This document shows positions 1 to 11,934 of a stretch of 64,000 nt of DNA, in pieces. Each line of letters opens with the position of its first letter. Positions within the stretch are counted from its first letter, which is position 1. This DNA is from Yoonia sp035117555 (lineage in GTDB: Bacteria; Pseudomonadota; Alphaproteobacteria; Rhodobacterales; Rhodobacteraceae): the NCBI RefSeq assembly GCF_035117555.1, contig NZ_JAYKPK010000013.1:7437-71436 (forward strand), written 5' to 3'. The notes under the pieces are model-generated. The model did not search any database. It was not told the origin of the DNA and saw only the letters and a program-made list of their open reading frames with translations. A program made the position numbers and the translations under genes.

Positions 1-1
1 C

Positions 2-97
2 CTGCCGGTCAGCGCGATCAGCAACCGCATCCGCGACCTGATGCTGGCGCGTGGCCTCGTCACACCCGAACGCCTCCGGATGCGAGGTGTCCGATGA
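2..97 (+). CDS. 3' end of an unidentified gene (partial)
   Basis: A reading frame is open from the window edge to TGA at 95-97. Its stop overlaps the next gene's start as ATGA, so the two are probably translationally coupled. The 31 visible residues include SAISNRIRDLMLARGL, which could be the end of a helix-turn-helix region. Too little is present to name a family. Confidence 0.45.
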   Translation: MPVSAISNRIRDLMLARGLVTPERLRMRGVR

Positions 98-750
98 CCC
101 TGCATCGTCGCATTGGAAACACCGCCGGGACGCGTGTAAAGCGCGCGCTGGGCGTGCAAGCCGCACTGGAATGGGCGTTCCGCGTGGAGAAGGCGCAGCT
201 GGAACTGCCACCACGAGCAGACGTGACCGAGGAAGGATACGGCTTCGGCCTCGAATACGTTCTGATGCAGCGGGCAGCACTTGGCTGCAAAGTGGATGGC
301 GGCCAGCACAAGCGAGGCAGTTACACCCACCCCGACGCAGAGGTCATTGCCGCCATCCTTGCCGGTCTGCCAGACAGTTTGGGCGGCATCCGCATGGCAC
401 TCCGCGTCGTGGAACTCGCCCGCGCAGGTCTTACCCCCGACTGGATGCCCGGCGCCACACCACGCTGCGTGCCCGTGGAAACACGGCAAAACCAGCACGG
501 CGTCCGGTCTGTCACAATCGTTGTCGATACCGAGCGTGTGCTAACGCGCGGCAAGTGGCGGACGGTAGATGTTCTGGCTTGCCCCGTCACCTGGCGGCCG
601 CATCCGGAGCAGATCGCATCTGCGCGGAAGGGGTATGAAGATTGGTGGCAGGCGTTGGATTGGGTGCGGGATGCGCTGGCGGTTGCAGGGGTGCTGCGGG
701 AGGTCGAGGTGACAGGGGTAATGCCTAAGGTGCGGCCGTGGGGTCGGTGA
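94..750 (+). CDS. hypothetical protein, probably phage-derived
   Basis: A 218-residue soluble protein with no membrane segment or signal peptide and no catalytic motif that I recognise. The composition is charged and rather Trp-rich towards the C-terminus (DWWQALDWVRDAL). It overlaps the preceding partial gene by 4 nt, so both belong to one transcript entering from the left. The general look resembles uncharacterised proteins encoded just ahead of the late genes in Rhodobacterales prophages, but that is recollection of family style, not a motif match. If correct, the restriction-modification/efflux block at 0.8-17.4 kb would lie between early and late phage genes. Confidence 0.55.
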   Translation: MTLHRRIGNTAGTRVKRALGVQAALEWAFRVEKAQLELPPRADVTEEGYGFGLEYVLMQRAALGCKVDGGQHKRGSYTHPDAEVIAAILAGLPDSLGGIRMALRVVELARAGLTPDWMPGATPRCVPVETRQNQHGVRSVTIVVDTERVLTRGKWRTVDVLACPVTWRPHPEQIASARKGYEDWWQALDWVRDALAVAGVLREVEVTGVMPKVRPWGR

Positions 751-832
751 TGCCCGAAGGCTTCTTATGTCTGGATTTCAGCTTCCGGCTGCAATACGGT
801 CCTGAAAAATCTCTAAAGGGGCAATTTGTTTA

Positions 833-2371
833 ATGGCATCAACCGATAGCGCGTCCGATCTTGGCATCGAAGCCAGCCTCTTCAAAACAGCCGATAAGCT
901 GCGCGGCAACATGGAGCCATCGGACTACAAGCATGTCGCGCTTGGCCTCATCTTCCTCAAGCATATTTCCGACAGCTTTGAACTCAAGCGCCAAGAACTG
1001 CTGGCCGAATACCCCGAAGGTGCGGAAGACCCCGACGAATATCTCGCTGAAAACGTGTTCTGGGTGCCGGCAGAGGCGCGCTGGTCGCACCTGCAAGCAA
1101 GCGCTAAGCAGCCTACCATCGGCAAATCGATCGACGAAGCGATGATCGCCATTGAGAAGGTCAACCCGACCCTCAAAGGTGTGTTGCCCAAGGACTATGG
1201 CCGCCCCGCGCTGAACGCTGTCATGCTTGGTGAGTTGATCGACCTGATTTCAGGCATCGCGATGGGTGAGGGCAAGGACAAAGCGCGCGACCTTCTGGGC
1301 CGTGTCTATGAATATTTCCTTGGCCAGTTCGCAGGCTCCGAAGGCAAGCGCGGTGGCGAGTTCTACACGCCGCGATCCGTCGTGCGCACGATGGTGGAAA
1401 TGCTGGAACCCTACAAAGGCCGCATCTATGACCCTTGTTGCGGATCAGGCGGCATGTTCGTGCAGTCGGAAAAGTTCGTCGAGGCGCATGGCGGCCGTCT
1501 GGGCGACATCGCCATCTACGGGCAGGAAAGCAACTACACCACGTGGCGGTTAGCCAAGATGAACCTTGCCGTGCGCGGCATTGATGCCGACATCAAATGG
1601 AACTCCGAAGGCACCTTCCACAAGAACGAACTGCCCGACCTCCGCGCTGACGTGATCCTCGCCAACCCGCCTTTCAACATCTCGGACTGGGGCGGCGAGC
1701 GGCTGCGCGAGGATGGCCGCTGGAAATACGGCACGCCCCCTGCTGGCAATGCCAACTACGCGTGGTTGCAGCATATCCTGCACCATCTGGCGCCGTCCGG
1801 CACCGCAGGCGTGGTGCTGGCCAACGGCTCCATGTCCTCCACCCAATCGGGCGAGGGTGAGATGCGCAAAGCCATGATCGAGGGCGAGGTGGTTGACTGC
1901 ATGATCGCCCTGCCGGGGCAGCTGTTCTATTCCACCCAGATCCCGGCCTGCCTGTGGTTTCTGGCCAAGGATAAGTCGAACGGCATTGCGCGCGACCGCA
2001 AGCTGCGCGACCGGCGCGGTGAGGTGCTGTTCATCGACGCCCGCAAGCTGGGCTTTATGGTGGACCGCACACGCAAAGAGTTTTCCGACGCTGACATCGC
2101 GCAGATCGCCGAGACCTACCACGCATGGCGATTGGGTGAGGGCTATGCCGACGTGCCAGGTTATTGCAAATCGGCGAGCCTCGAGGAGATCCGGTCCCAC
2201 GGCCACGTCCTAACCCCGGGCCGCTATGTCGGGGCAGAGGCGACGGAAGAGGACGAGACGCCCTTTGCCGAACGCTTCGCGGGTTTGCAGGATCAACTGG
2301 AGGAGCAGTTTACCGAGGCTGAAACTCTCACTGCGACTATCCGCACGCGGCTGGCGGGGGTTGGGTTTTGA
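833..2371 (+). CDS. hsdM: Type I restriction-modification N6-adenine methyltransferase (HsdM)
   Basis: A 512-residue protein of normal HsdM length. The N-terminal HsdM_N helical domain covers about residues 10-150. The N6_Mtase domain carries the AdoMet-binding motif DPCCGSGGMF (about residue 200) and the catalytic NPPF motif (ILANPPFNISDW, about residue 280). HsdM methylates adenine in the bipartite site recognised by HsdS and also forms the core of the restriction complex. It is the first gene of the hsd operon and its TGA overlaps the TTG start of hsdS. The family assignment is secure; the recognition sequence cannot be read from the gene. Confidence 0.97.
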   Translation: MASTDSASDLGIEASLFKTADKLRGNMEPSDYKHVALGLIFLKHISDSFELKRQELLAEYPEGAEDPDEYLAENVFWVPAEARWSHLQASAKQPTIGKSIDEAMIAIEKVNPTLKGVLPKDYGRPALNAVMLGELIDLISGIAMGEGKDKARDLLGRVYEYFLGQFAGSEGKRGGEFYTPRSVVRTMVEMLEPYKGRIYDPCCGSGGMFVQSEKFVEAHGGRLGDIAIYGQESNYTTWRLAKMNLAVRGIDADIKWNSEGTFHKNELPDLRADVILANPPFNISDWGGERLREDGRWKYGTPPAGNANYAWLQHILHHLAPSGTAGVVLANGSMSSTQSGEGEMRKAMIEGEVVDCMIALPGQLFYSTQIPACLWFLAKDKSNGIARDRKLRDRRGEVLFIDARKLGFMVDRTRKEFSDADIAQIAETYHAWRLGEGYADVPGYCKSASLEEIRSHGHVLTPGRYVGAEATEEDETPFAERFAGLQDQLEEQFTEAETLTATIRTRLAGVGF

Positions 2372-3717
2372 GCGTCGAGGAACTATTCGGCGAACTGCCC
2401 AAAGGCTGGGATTACCGGACCTTGGGGGAGGTATGTGCACAAGGCGGAGGTGCTGTTCAAACTGGGCCATTTGGAAGTCAGCTTCACGCCGCAGACTATG
2501 TGCCAGTCGGCATCCCATCGATCATGCCGCAGAACATCGGCGATAATCGGATTTCGGCAGATGGGATTGCGCGCATCACTATGGCGGATGCTGAACGCCT
2601 CTCTAAATACCGCGTGAAACCGGGCGACATCGTTTACAGCCGACGCGGTGATGTTGAACGCCGCGCTCTCGTGCGCGATAGCGAGGATGGCTGGCTATGT
2701 GGGACTGGTTGCCTCCGTGTTCGACTTGGCGACGGGCCAGTCGATCCGATTTTTGCAGCGTTTTATCTTGGTGCCGCGGAGACACGGGAATGGATTGTGC
2801 GACACGCCCACGGGGCGACGATGCCCAATCTCAATACATCTATCCTTTCAGCATGTCCGATGATCGTTCCCCCGCTCCCCGAACAACGCGCCATTGCCGC
2901 CACCCTTGGGGCACTGGATGACAAGATCGAGTTGAACCGAAAGATGAACGCCACGCTGGAGGCCATGGCGCGGGCGTTGTTCCGCGACTGGTTCGTCGAT
3001 TTCGGCCCTACCCGCGCCAAGATGGAAGGCCGCGCCGCCTACCTCTCCCCCGGCCTCTGGTCGCTGTTCCCCGAGCGGCTGGACGACGAGGGCAAACCGG
3101 AGGGGTGGGAGGAGAAAGGATTACTCCGTTTGGCAAACCTAATTTCAGGCGGTACCCCAAAAACTGACAACGCAGAGTTTTGGAATGGTAATGTTCCATG
3201 GGCGAGCGCAAAGGACGTCAGCCAATGTAAGGATACGTTTTTGATCGAAACTGATCGAAGCATTTCCGAGAATGGGCTCCGGAACAGCGCGACCAAGATT
3301 ATTCCTAGGTATGCGACTGTGGTCGTAGCACGCGGGGCGACGACTGGCAGAAGCTGCATGTTCGGCTCAGACATAGCAATGAATCAAACTTGCTACGCGC
3401 TCACGTCTCGAAGTGGCCAGCCATTCTGGCTGAATTGTGCATTTCGCGAGTTGGTCGACCGGCTTGTGAATGCTGCCCATGGGTCTGTGTTTGACACGAT
3501 AACTACTCGCACCATTGAAGCGGTTTCTTTAATTGAAGGCCCCAAGGAGTTGCGCGACGAGTTCGAGCACACCGTGGCACCATTGTTCCTACGAGTGCTT
3601 GCGAACGTAATCGAAACCCGCACTCTCGCACAGACCCGCGACCTCCTGCTGCCGCGCCTGATGTCAGGGGAGTTGCGGGTGGCCGATGCCGAACAGATTG
3701 TAAGGGACGTTGCGTGA
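2368..3717 (+). CDS. hsdS: Type I restriction-modification specificity subunit (HsdS)
   Basis: A 449-residue protein with two target-recognition domains. The first lies at about residues 5-175, ends in PPLPEQRAIA and is followed by a helical spacer (LDDKIELNRKMNATLEAMAR). The second is about residues 235-425 with the matching tail helix near the end (TRDLLLPRLMSGELRV). Each domain reads one half of an asymmetric bipartite DNA site. Translation starts at TTG 2368, overlapping hsdM by 4 nt. The 3' end overlaps the next gene by 4 nt (GTGA), so all three are coupled. Parts of the second recognition domain are noticeably more AT-rich than the flanks, as is common in exchangeable specificity domains. 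Confidence 0.96.
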   Translation: MSVEELFGELPKGWDYRTLGEVCAQGGGAVQTGPFGSQLHAADYVPVGIPSIMPQNIGDNRISADGIARITMADAERLSKYRVKPGDIVYSRRGDVERRALVRDSEDGWLCGTGCLRVRLGDGPVDPIFAAFYLGAAETREWIVRHAHGATMPNLNTSILSACPMIVPPLPEQRAIAATLGALDDKIELNRKMNATLEAMARALFRDWFVDFGPTRAKMEGRAAYLSPGLWSLFPERLDDEGKPEGWEEKGLLRLANLISGGTPKTDNAEFWNGNVPWASAKDVSQCKDTFLIETDRSISENGLRNSATKIIPRYATVVVARGATTGRSCMFGSDIAMNQTCYALTSRSGQPFWLNCAFRELVDRLVNAAHGSVFDTITTRTIEAVSLIEGPKELRDEFEHTVAPLFLRVLANVIETRTLAQTRDLLLPRLMSGELRVADAEQIVRDVA

Positions 3718-4259
3718 AGTCCAGAATTGATGTCCTGCGAAAGCTGTATGCCGAGTCAACGCGCAACGATCTTTTTGAGGTCATCGAGCGGCAGGAGGAC
3801 CTTTTCCTGCGCAGCGCTGATCGAGAGCTTGATAACTTTGTGAAGCCCGTCTTCGAACGCTTGCTTCTACGACGATCGCTGAGTGATCTGCAAGAAAGTG
3901 ACGCGTGGCCGTACGCCGGATCATTGAGTGATGCTGGCTTTCTCAGCCATTTTTTCTGGGCAAAGTATGAGACTGATTATGGGTTGTATTGGGACACTGC
4001 ATTTGAGGGGGTGATTAGGGAGGAATGCATTCGCTGCCTCGGCCATCCTGAAAACTGGGATGATTTTCAGTTTGACCTTTTCATGGAAGCCTGCGGCGTT
4101 GAAGAAGTGACCGTATCGGTCCCAACCTCTGTTGCGGCTTGGGCTGCAAGAAGTCTTTATCTCAAGGTATATGACATCTTGCTCGATGGCGATATGGATA
4201 CGATCAGGGGTTGGGGTGTCGATGTGGGTGGTCAGGATGATGACGACGACGACGAATGA
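3714..4259 (+). CDS. hypothetical protein in the hsd operon
   Basis: A 181-residue acidic protein starting at GTG 3714 and overlapping hsdS by 4 nt, so it is translated from the same mRNA. It shows no signal peptide or transmembrane segment. The middle is rich in aromatic residues (SHFFWAKYETDYGLYWDT) and the extreme C-terminus is a run of Asp (QDDDDDDE). I recognise no family. Its composition is more AT-rich than hsdM, which suggests separate acquisition. Position between hsdS and hsdR suggests a modulator of the restriction complex or an independent defence or anti-defence gene. Both are inferences. Confidence 0.8.
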   Translation: MKSRIDVLRKLYAESTRNDLFEVIERQEDLFLRSADRELDNFVKPVFERLLLRRSLSDLQESDAWPYAGSLSDAGFLSHFFWAKYETDYGLYWDTAFEGVIREECIRCLGHPENWDDFQFDLFMEACGVEEVTVSVPTSVAAWAARSLYLKVYDILLDGDMDTIRGWGVDVGGQDDDDDDE

Positions 4260-4372
4260 TTGAATACTGAGATTGATAAATAGTTTTTGGTAGGGTGAGT
4301 GCTTGCTCATTAAAAAACAAAGATTGAGGCTGTGCACTCTGTTGACCCATATGTAATTTTAGGAGAATGCCC

Positions 4373-4762
4373 ATGCCCTTTGTCGTAAAGACGGGTTCGA
4401 TTAACGCAAACATAGATGAAATCATCGAGGTTGTGGAAAAGCCCTTTTATGGTGGGAAGAATATTGTGGTGGGTGCAGAACTGTTTCTATGGTCATCCGA
4501 AACGCAAGGTGGCGTCGGCCTTTGGGGACGAGGGGTAGTAACCAACGTCGCGTTGGCTGATCCCAAGCTGTCTGTAAGAACTCGGATAACGCACCTGGCA
4601 AGCACAGCCAATTTCGGTCTGGAACAAATCGCTCCGCACCGCGATAGCACTACAAATGATCCAGTTGTTGGACTCGCGCGCAAGCTCTACAAACACTCGC
4701 ACAATAAAATTGCACAGATCACAGATGACGAGGCTATTTTATTGCAACAATGTTTTGGATGA
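4373..4762 (+). CDS. hypothetical protein, possible PUA/EVE-like fold
   Basis: A 129-residue protein. ATG 4373 is preferred over ATG 4367 because AGGAG at 4361-4365 is 7 nt from the former but only 1 nt from the latter. The segment GAELFLWSSE...VGLWGRGVV (about residues 34-60) has the alternating beta pattern seen in EVE/PUA-like domains, which bind modified bases in some restriction systems. This resemblance is weak and there is no catalytic motif. The gene lies about 110 nt after its upstream neighbour in an AT-rich stretch, so it may have its own promoter. A DNA-modification-sensing role is a guess from position. Confidence 0.7.
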   Translation: MPFVVKTGSINANIDEIIEVVEKPFYGGKNIVVGAELFLWSSETQGGVGLWGRGVVTNVALADPKLSVRTRITHLASTANFGLEQIAPHRDSTTNDPVVGLARKLYKHSHNKIAQITDDEAILLQQCFG

Positions 4763-4803
4763 GGTGATAGCATGATCGGCTTTTCGTGCGGAGGAGTGGC
4801 GGT

Positions 4804-5253
4804 GTGATCAATGACCGAAATTCCGTAACATTTCAGACCAGCGACGAGATCATGTTGTCAGCGCTTAGGCCATGGGAGCTTGCAAAGCTTCAAGAATTGA
4901 CCCGAAAAGTCATATTTCGTCTTTCGCGCATGCACGCGTCAGGTCTATTCCCAGAGCATACTTACGAAAGTATCTGGGGCGAATACTCGCATCACATACA
5001 GAACGGTCCTTTTGAAGGGTTTTCCAACCTGTTTGAGGATCTGGTCGATGACGTCTCTGAAGATATCGCAAACGAACTTCCAGAACATGAGAAACATCTG
5101 TTTGATGAAATCGCCACTGCATCGGGCGAACCAGGCGACAATCCCGGACTTGGCTATCTGTACGCGCAACTAAAAGAGGCAGTGAGCAGTCGTGCTAGTG
5201 CTCGCGACCTCAATCGCTATGCAGATGACTACAGATGGTACGAAAACTTGTAA
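4804..5253 (+). CDS. hypothetical helical protein in the hsd operon
   Basis: About 149 residues from GTG 4804, which lies 7 nt after a strong GGAGGAG at 4790-4796. The longer GTG 4786 start lacks such a site. The protein is predominantly helical and acidic, with segments such as WELAKLQELTRKVIF and FEDLVDDVSEDIANEL, and no signal peptide or membrane segment. I recognise no family. It ends 28 nt before hsdR. Together with the two genes before it, it forms a trio of small unknowns separating hsdS from hsdR, all with lower GC than the restriction genes. Confidence 0.75.
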   Translation: MINDRNSVTFQTSDEIMLSALRPWELAKLQELTRKVIFRLSRMHASGLFPEHTYESIWGEYSHHIQNGPFEGFSNLFEDLVDDVSEDIANELPEHEKHLFDEIATASGEPGDNPGLGYLYAQLKEAVSSRASARDLNRYADDYRWYENL

Positions 5254-5281
5254 TTGACTAAGTTAAATTTGGAGAAAAAGA

Positions 5282-8413
<3,132 letters not shown>

Positions 8414-8419
8414 GTAATT

Positions 8420-8896
8420 ATGAAAAGCCATTCACTGAACTCCATCGTGCAAAAACTGGCAGTGACCATGATCGTCCTTTATGTCATCCCAACCGGCGCG
8501 ATTGGCCAGCAAAATTTCAGCTGCTCTTATGGCGATCGCGGCGCATGCCTCGGGTACGGAGACAGGGTATGTTCTAGCAATAGTATATGTGTAGACCAGA
8601 ATTCCGCCTGTTTTGATCGATTCCAATGTGACTATGAGGGCTTTACCTGCAAATCTAACGTTACCAGTTGTGTAGCTGACTACAATGATCTGCTCAGCGA
8701 GCACAATCAGCTGGTAAGGAACTACAACACCTTGCTCGATGACCATCGATTACTACTGGCGGCCCACAACGAGCTGGTAGACGACTACAACCACAATCTC
8801 GAACTGATTGAAGAGCTAGGGGACGACTTGGAAGATGTTGAAACCTGTTTGATCTATGCGACCACGCTCGGTGACGCAAAACTTTGTGCTCAATGA
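8420..8896 (+). CDS. secreted cysteine-rich coiled-coil protein
   Basis: A 158-residue protein. Residues 1-30 form a Sec-type signal peptide (basic start, hydrophobic stretch AVTMIVLYVIPTGAIG). Residues 33-80 hold a cluster of Cys residues. Residues 85-130 form a near-repeating coiled-coil segment (NDLLSEHNQLV, YNTLLDDHRLL, HNELVDDYNHN). Two further Cys lie near the C-terminus. It begins only 6 nt after hsdR, so it is probably co-transcribed. A periplasmic or exported product is odd behind a cytoplasmic restriction subunit. I recognise no named family and infer no function. Confidence 0.75.
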   Translation: MKSHSLNSIVQKLAVTMIVLYVIPTGAIGQQNFSCSYGDRGACLGYGDRVCSSNSICVDQNSACFDRFQCDYEGFTCKSNVTSCVADYNDLLSEHNQLVRNYNTLLDDHRLLLAAHNELVDDYNHNLELIEELGDDLEDVETCLIYATTLGDAKLCAQ

Positions 8897-8991
8897 TGCA
8901 TCATCAGTACATCAGAGTCACATGTATCGCACGAAAAGCAGGCCAGTTCCCACCATTGACGAGTTAAAGTGACCAAAGGAGCCTAAGCGGT

Positions 8992-10002
8992 ATGACAATT
9001 TTTGATTGGCTGTTCGGCCGTAGCGCTGAACCAAATCAGCGTAGCGAACCCACGGTTAGTACACCGCTACATCAATCATCAACAAACACTAGCAGTCTCT
9101 CGAGACCGGATTTCGCCCACCGTCGTACTTTGCCTGCCGGGAATTTCCGCTTTATCGCGCTGGATGTGGAGACCGCGTGCAGCGACGTCGCCAGCATTTG
9201 TCAGATCGGACTGGCCTGTGTTCAACCCGACAATCGAATTCAAACCTTTTCGATGATGGTCAATCCCGGCACGAGGTTCGACCCGTTCAACACTCAGCTA
9301 CACGGCATCGGGCCAGATCAGGTCGCTGACTCACCCAGGTTCAGTGAAGCGCTCGAACATTTAAATGCGCTGCTTTCACGGCATCATCTCGTTCAGCACA
9401 GCAACTTTGATAAACAAGCAATTGCCGCAGCCTGCCGATCGTGCGGCCTCCCGATACCCGAATTCAGATGGGCCGACAGCGTCACCATTGCGAGAAGGGC
9501 ATGGCCAGAGTTAAAGGGTAATGGTGGCCATGGACTTGCAAATCTGAAAAAAGTTCTCGACCTGCAATTTCACCACCACGATGCCGGAGAGGATGCGCGT
9601 GCAGCAGCCACTGTAGTTTTGCATGCTGAAGCCCATCTTCGCGTACCTTTCGAAGAACTGGTCAAACCGGTACCAAAACGACGGTATCCGGACGCTATTA
9701 CAAAGGACGGCAATCCAGCGGGTGCGCTGGCTGGTGCTGTCGTGGTCTTTACCGGTGCGCTGAGCATGTCCCGAGCCGATGCAGCTGACCTCGCAGCGCG
9801 TCTTGGCATGTGTGTGAAAGCAGGAGTGACGCAAAAGACGACGCATCTGGTCGTCGGCGATCAAGACCTGACACTCCTTGCCGGGCACACAAAAAGCAGC
9901 AAGCATCGTAAGGCAGAGGAATTGAAGGTCACCGGGCATCCGATCCAGATCATCGGTGAAACCGACTTCAAGGCTCTTGTGGACACTGCCGGATTGCGCT
10001 GA
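8992..10002 (+). CDS. DEDDh 3'-5' exonuclease with C-terminal BRCT domain
   Basis: A 336-residue protein. After a variable N-terminus, residues about 50-205 form a DnaQ-like exonuclease: FIALDVETA (DxE motif), a middle Asp in HSNFDKQA, and a final HHHDAGEDARAAA (HxxxxD). Residues about 245-330 form a BRCT domain (GAVVVFTGALSMSR, KTTHLVVGDQ). The family trims 3' ends in repair or replication side-pathways, and BRCT usually mediates protein or DNA-end contacts. It sits alone after the restriction operon with a 95-nt gap. A defence-island role is possible but unproven. Confidence 0.92.
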   Translation: MTIFDWLFGRSAEPNQRSEPTVSTPLHQSSTNTSSLSRPDFAHRRTLPAGNFRFIALDVETACSDVASICQIGLACVQPDNRIQTFSMMVNPGTRFDPFNTQLHGIGPDQVADSPRFSEALEHLNALLSRHHLVQHSNFDKQAIAAACRSCGLPIPEFRWADSVTIARRAWPELKGNGGHGLANLKKVLDLQFHHHDAGEDARAAATVVLHAEAHLRVPFEELVKPVPKRRYPDAITKDGNPAGALAGAVVVFTGALSMSRADAADLAARLGMCVKAGVTQKTTHLVVGDQDLTLLAGHTKSSKHRKAEELKVTGHPIQIIGETDFKALVDTAGLR

Positions 10003-10600
10003 CCCCCTACCGATGGTTCCTCCCCCGTCCCGAACGTATACGGGGGGGCGCAGCGCGGCATTTCGCTAGCCACAGCAACTTTCACCGGGGAATCCACTTG
10101 GAGACCACCCCGGCCATCATCAGAAATTATAGTATTTATTATCAATGATTTGGGATGAATAACTTTAAGAATGTGGTGGATTTTACTATTTTAGTCAAGA
10201 ATCCATCTTGGCAAGAAGAAAGCCATTTTTTCAGCAAAGAAAGCCACGTCGAGCCAGTGCTTATGCTGCAACTAATCCAAGCGGATAAAGCCGCCAGTCC
10301 GTGCCATCGTGTCGATTGAGGTTGCTGATGCAACCTCTGACACTGAGGACGGGAAGCAGAAGTTCGCTGCAAGTGCGAACAGTCTTGGAATAATCGACAA
10401 TTGCGGACCTTGAGAATAGTCCTAAATTGCTCGTCATTCGGAGACCTGCTGAACAGTTTCGATAGGAAAACCTAGAGAGGCTCGGGAGCGCGCCGTGGCC
10501 AATTTTCCAATAGGGCCATATTCTTAATGATCGGCGAATGGGCGGCCTTCCCAATCCTGCGGATCGATGGAGGTGGCGGAACAGGGCGCGAGAGCTACAA
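10003..10600. other. intergenic region without a supported gene
   Basis: About 600 nt between the exonuclease and the YdeI-like gene. There is an AT-rich tract at about 10125-10215. Reading frames here are short or antisense and show no family resemblance. I see nothing else apart from the hairpin annotated at its right end. Confidence 0.6.
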
Positions 10601-10626
10601 AGCGGTCCCCACATGCCGGGACCGCT
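10601..10626 (-). terminator. hairpin downstream of the YdeI-like gene
   Basis: A perfect 9-bp stem (AGCGGTCCC / GGGACCGCT) around an 8-nt loop. It is followed on the minus strand by TTTG, about 36 nt past the YdeI-like stop codon. The position and stem suit a factor-independent terminator, although the T-tract is short. Confidence 0.55.
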
Positions 10627-10661
10627 TGCGCGGTGGACGAAAGACCTGCCGTCACAAGGTG

Positions 10662-11234
10662 TCAGTAATGCTGGACTTTTTCACCTTTTGCTGCGGAATC
10701 CACGGCGATCGTGATACGCTTGGCCCGGGTGGCTGGCTGCTTGGCCGCCGCAATCCAGCGCAGGATGTTGCGCCGATAAGACGGCGCGGCGGACTGCCAC
10801 CAGTCCCGCGCCTGCTGCTGGTCCAGCGCCTGCGTCGGGTCATCGGGGTCGACCAGCGCATCTACCGGATCGGAGTCGTTCCATTTGCGGCTGGCCTTGC
10901 CCACCGCCACAGACGCATGGCCTGCGGCGTGCATCCGTCCCTCCGCTTCCAGCCGTGCCGCCCGATCCTTGTAGCTTTGAGCCCATGCCTGCTGCTTGCG
11001 TGGCGCGATCAGTTGCATCGTGCGGGCCTCGTCCAGCTTGAGCCTGCGCCCGTCGATCCAGCCATGCGCGATCAGCGCGTCGAGCACCGCCTCGCGTGAC
11101 ACATAACGGTCGGCGTGTTGCGCTTTCCATGTCACCAGCCAGACACTCTCTTCTTGCGCGTGGTTGACGGAAAGCCAGTCCCAAAGCGCTTGCTTGGAAG
11201 CGATCTCTACACGGTCGAACTTATCAGGGTTCAT
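10662..11234 (-). CDS. YdeI/OmpD-associated family protein
   Basis: A 190-residue protein with the YdeI/OmdA layout: an N-terminal RVEIASKQALWDWL start, the Trp-rich segment ESVWLVTWK, the GWIDGRR motif (about residue 58), and the C-terminal YRRNILRWIAAAK helix typical of the family. The family is linked to resistance to cationic peptides in enterics, but the biochemical role is unclear. It overlaps the TetR gene by 11 nt, so it is co-transcribed behind the regulator and may belong to the same stress regulon as the divergent efflux pump. Confidence 0.88.
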   Translation of the reverse strand: MNPDKFDRVEIASKQALWDWLSVNHAQEESVWLVTWKAQHADRYVSREAVLDALIAHGWIDGRRLKLDEARTMQLIAPRKQQAWAQSYKDRAARLEAEGRMHAAGHASVAVGKASRKWNDSDPVDALVDPDDPTQALDQQQARDWWQSAAPSYRRNILRWIAAAKQPATRAKRITIAVDSAAKGEKVQHY

Positions 11235-11865
11235 CGGTTTGGTTCTTCATGGTCAGCAACCGGATGATCAGGTTGATGTGGCTTTCGCGGATGCGATCCA
11301 CGGGATAGATCGCGTCGCGATCAGGGAACCGCGCCGTCATCTCGCGCGACAGCGCCAGTGTGATGACGGGACCAAAGATCAGGTGCTGCATGCCGAGCGT
11401 GTCGATCGGCGCGAAGCTGCCGCGCGCGATGCCGTCCTCGATCATGCCTGTCACGGCTGCGTAAGTGTTGCTGATGAAGCCCCCATGAAACGCCTCGGCG
11501 ACCTTTGGGATAGTCGAGGCGACCTCGGCGATCAGCGGTGCCATCCGCCCAGCCGGTGTCGTCAGATTGATCCGGTAGATTTCTTCCATCGTCGCACGGA
11601 TGCGCGCGGGATCGGAGAGCGACGGGTCCTGCCTGATAGCTGTCAGCATCCGAACTGCGCCGTCATACCCTTCGGTTACACATGCGATGAACAGGGCCTC
11701 TTTCGATGGAAAGTGATGGTAGAGGCTGGCCTTCTGTATCCCGATGGCGCGCGCAAGATCGGCCATCGACGTGCCGGCATAGCCATGCGTCACGAAAGCA
11801 TCCGTCGCCTGTGACAGAATGTCGTCCCTGCGCGTGACCTGCGATTTTTCTTTCCCTTGGGGCAT
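11224..11865 (-). CDS. TetR/AcrR-family transcriptional regulator
   Basis: About 213 residues from ATG 11865. The longer upstream frame runs back through the divergent efflux gene and is rejected. The N-terminal helix-turn-helix is clear: ILSQATDAFVTHGYAGTSM then IGIQKASLYHHFPSKEALF (about residues 16-60). The C-terminal ligand-binding domain has the TetR_C profile. It is divergent from the RND efflux genes with 69 nt between starts, and that gap holds a palindromic operator. The likely job is ligand-relieved repression of the pump and of itself. Confidence 0.95.
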   Translation of the reverse strand: MPQGKEKSQVTRRDDILSQATDAFVTHGYAGTSMADLARAIGIQKASLYHHFPSKEALFIACVTEGYDGAVRMLTAIRQDPSLSDPARIRATMEEIYRINLTTPAGRMAPLIAEVASTIPKVAEAFHGGFISNTYAAVTGMIEDGIARGSFAPIDTLGMQHLIFGPVITLALSREMTARFPDRDAIYPVDRIRESHINLIIRLLTMKNQTDEP

Positions 11866-11894
11866 TGACGCAACCTTCCGATCCTCTAATTCCC

Positions 11895-11910
11895 TACCGA
11901 ACGGTCGGGT
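11895..11910. promoter_or_regulatory. TetR-type operator between regulator and efflux genes
   Basis: The sequence TACCGAACGGTCGGGT is a near-perfect dyad centred in the 69-nt divergent intergenic region. The ACCGN4CGGT-like form is typical of AcrR/TetR-family sites. It would overlap promoters in both directions. Confidence 0.65.
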
Positions 11911-11934
11911 GTTTGGATATGCAGAGGATATATC

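Noticed and set aside
10527..11099. Plus-strand frame of 190 residues
   Set aside because: It is antisense to the YdeI-like gene, which has a clear family match. The frame is a high-GC shadow.
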